Position numbers and translations under genes: made by a program
Notes under the pieces: model-generated
Databases searched by the model: none
What the model saw: only the letters and a program-made list of their open reading frames with translations
What the model was told of the DNA's origin: nothing
Part shown: piece after piece, positions 61,396 through 64,000 of the stretch
Layout: each line of letters starts with the position of its first letter
Position numbering within the stretch: the first letter of the stretch is position 1
From: Marthasterias glacialis
Taxonomy: Eukaryota; Echinodermata; Asteroidea; Forcipulatida; Asteriidae
NCBI GenBank assembly: GCA_911728455.2
Contig: OU452230.1
Span: 918,300 to 982,299, forward strand
Direction: 5' to 3'
Length of the DNA: 64,000 nt

Positions 61396-62771
61396 TTATT
61401 CACCCAAAAATTGAAAAAGGAAAATCTGAAAAATAAACTATTGAGAAAACATCCTCAGAAATACTTTCATCTGGCCTGTAATTGTGTCTTAAAATTATCT
61501 AAAACTACATCTGAAATGTCATTAGTTTAAAATTGTTTTCCTTATTTAAATTTTGGAAGGGACCTGCAATTATTCTTCATACGTGATGCAATAAGGTGTA
61601 TCAGATAAATATTATGTGAACATTTTTGCACACAAAAACATCACAATATATGAATAATAAAGCTTTTTGAAGAAGAATAAAACAAAATTACGTTTGAGCA
61701 TGTACCACGGCACACCCAAACTTAAGGGGTCCTGTATTGTTGGACTTATTGTCCCTTTTCTAAAGAACTTCCTTGTGTGGGGTCCATTCTTCCCACTGAG
61801 ATTTCTTGTGGGGTCCATTGTTCTGTTGTTGTCAGGACCCCACAAGTACTGGTGGGTAAGTACACCTTTTCATGTGGAACTTCCAGATTGTGTTTCTTGA
61901 AATTTTGGGTTTAGATGAAATCTTCCAAATCCCAACACTTATTGTATTCCTCTAATAATATTTCTAAAGATGACTGGTTTTAAATCAACTACATGCGTGT
62001 ACACATTTTACAAACTTGCAGCTAGTTTTAAAAAGGTAAGCTTATATTACTCTTTGCACCTTCTCTTTAAGATTTCAACTTTGAAGTGCAACATAATCCA
62101 GATTTCTTGTTTGTCTATCGTGGGAATTTCACACAAGATTTTGAGGTAAACTTTCCAACTGAACTAGGGCCTCATCCCTCTTAATTTATGTAATTATTTA
62201 TGGGGTTTTTTTTTCAGAGTTAAAAATATGCTTTGAGAGGGAAATACTCTTAATGTCTTAAAGATGAGGTGCATTTTTTAAAGGGCTTGCTTTTTCATTT
62301 AAAGGAATAGCAGTGTTTGTGAATTTTGAAAACAAAACCTGAAAATTAAAGTTCATTCCAATTGTCCTGAGATTAATTCCCAAGTGAAATAACGTCTACT
62401 TCTAGACAATTTTTATTGAAATTAACTTCATTCAAATTTCCCTTTGTTTTCAAGGAAAGAGAAACGGACATTCATGACTATTGTTCTTTCTTTTCTCAAA
62501 AACAAGAGCAACCGTTCCAAGAAAATTTCCATGAATGAATTCTTAATACACTTTACATTTCTTGAGACCAAGGCGGTTTGCATAAATGTAATCTTTCAAA
62601 GAAGATTGTTGAACCATACTTTTTCCGGTCTATTTGAAAAGAATTTGAGCTTGATCTTAAGATGCGTATCAATCTTAGTTGCTAAGCAAAGTGTGATGTC
62701 ACAATACAAATCACTATGGTGATATTAACAACTCATCTTAAGGTGAATCTCAGTGCTTTATAAAATCAAGG

Positions 62772-62971
62772 CCAGGGCCTAATTTCATAGAGCTGCTTAA
62801 GCACAAAAAGTAGCTAAGCACAAACAAAATTATGCTCACCAGAATAAGGTTACCAGCCAAAATAGCATGTCCCGTGTACAATCTGGGACTGGTACCCTGC
62901 TTATTGTTGCTAAGCAGACAATTTTTAAGCACTATTTTCTGCTTAAGCAGCTCTATGAAATTGGGCCCTGG
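62772..62971. mobile_element. 200-bp palindromic MITE
   Basis: 32-bp inverted ends with one mismatch: ccagggcctaatttcatagagctgc at the left (given in part) and its complement ending gaaattgggccctgg. The inner words gctaagcaca and ttgctaagcaga also pair. A worn relative is at 37123-37312. Confidence 0.85.
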
Positions 62972-64000
62972 TTTGTTGAAAAATAAGATACCATCACAAG
63001 AAAGATAGGCAGACTTTAAAAAATGCTTCAAGTTTTCTTAATGTGACTTGTTAAGATAAATTTCGTGAAATGCCAACAGCTTGAGATAAAGTCTTCCCTC
63101 CCTTTAAGGTGTAATATTGGTTGAAGTGAATGCAGAAAACTGTACAGGAAAGAGAGACAGACAATACACAGGTTAAGCACAACCCCCCTACTGTGAATGA
63201 CTCATGGTTGGGTTGTTGGTTGGACTGGTACAGGACTATAACCACAGGTTCTTGGGTTGAGTTACATGCCTTCAGAATCTCAAGATTTCTATCTTACAGG
63301 GGGCATGTTTTCTCCGAAAATGACGCTGGATTGAGCTGAAATATGAAGATGTGCATATGGCGCAACTCTTAGTGGATAGTATTTATATTCAGTTTTGACC
63401 GCTATCGGCCAATTTGTATGTTTCAATCAATCATGGCCATAGTAAATGGAGCTACCTATCAGAGACTGCCACGCTTTGATCATCATTCTTTACTTACAAG
63501 AGTAACAAAAAATGTTTACAGAACGTCTAAGAATAGTTTAGTTAGATTTTATACGCTCTGGCAAATTCCTTTTTTACCATGAAAAATACGTAAGATGCTC
63601 AGGAAAGAAAAAACATAATAAAGTGTGTCTACATGTATTAGCTTTCCAGACAAAAAACAAACAAAACAAATGAAAAAGAGAGGAAAAAGAAAGAAAATAA
63701 AAAAAGGAAATGAAAGGAAAGGAAAAAAGAAAAAAAAAAAACCAGCCACACGGTGACTTTACAAAAACTTTCACACAGAATACACGTATTCCAGTGAGAA
63801 AACTATGTGGTTAACATCCAAATCCCCAGACTCATGGCTAAAATAAAAAGACAGAATAGGAACATCCTGTAAGTAAATTCCTCCCAAATCCACAAAACCA
63901 AGCTTCTTACCCACCTGCAAGATCCCTATGCATACTGGCATAGGTTAGTGACCCCCCTAGCATGCCTGGTTACCAGGATTTGGAAGTCAAAGGTTAATCT

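Larger units (their letters stand above)
59593..64000 (-). other. PDZD2: Intron upstream of the first exon seen
   Basis: Contains SINE copies (60131-60330, 60388-60472, 61313-61395), a GGGGTCC-type repeat (61720-61860), a palindromic MITE (62772-62971) and a purine-rich block (63655-63741). I saw no acceptable start exon. The rest holds nothing I can name. Confidence 0.5.

Noticed and set aside
63549-63774. Phe-rich open frames on the minus strand
   Set aside because: Translation of a purine-rich low-complexity block.
63912-63990. Possible upstream exon ending at a gtaaga donor near 63911
   Set aside because: The frame with an ATG leaves phase 2, but the next exon needs phase 0; the phase-0 frame has a nearby stop.

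Overview
This window is animal (eukaryotic) genomic DNA. It is AT-rich, it contains short exons with GT/AG splice sites separated by large repeat-filled introns, and it has one 5.3-kb open exon. The mix of tRNA-derived SINEs, many small hairpin-like DNA transposons (MITEs) and a Ty3/gypsy element, together with the protein similarity, suggests a marine deuterostome invertebrate. An echinoderm is most likely and a sea star is my best guess; this species call is inference.

One gene on the minus strand dominates. I could join 11 exons by eye (59592 down to 7156; 6600 nt, exactly 2200 codons) with every splice phase matching. Two further downstream exon candidates lie at 2432-2520 and 2085-2102. 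The product is a multi-PDZ scaffold of the PDZD2 / pro-interleukin-16 family. The first PDZ is split over three exons (27045-27267, 26474-26547, 22588-22682). The second is split over three more (21544-21680, 21118-21241, 18269-18401). A third sits near the start of the giant exon 7156-12501, followed by about 1500 residues of acidic, Ser- and Pro-rich, probably disordered sequence. The giant exon stops at what looks like the first strand of another PDZ, so the C-terminal PDZ domains should lie beyond the left edge. The amino-terminal exons lie beyond the right edge.

Region by region: 1-7155 holds the 3'-side introns with two candidate exons, a 403-bp tandem duplication, one MITE and fold-back SINE copies. 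7156-12501 is the giant exon. 12502-35517 holds ten short exons, a 70-84 bp tandem array, a 36-bp minisatellite, long poly-G runs and MITEs. 35518-59374 is a single 23.9-kb intron carrying pol-III-like tandem repeats, several MITEs and a young but internally deleted Ty3/gypsy LTR element (45892-49020, antisense to the gene). 59375-59592 is the most upstream exon seen. 59593-64000 is intron with more SINEs and a palindromic MITE.

I found no second protein-coding gene, no true tRNA/rRNA gene and no CRISPR. The main points of interest are the extra PDZ in the giant exon, the downstream exon candidates, a SINE that supplies a stop codon if the intron after the giant exon is retained, an intronic array of perfect 5' splice-site motifs, and several unrelated MITEs that share the same terminal hexamer.
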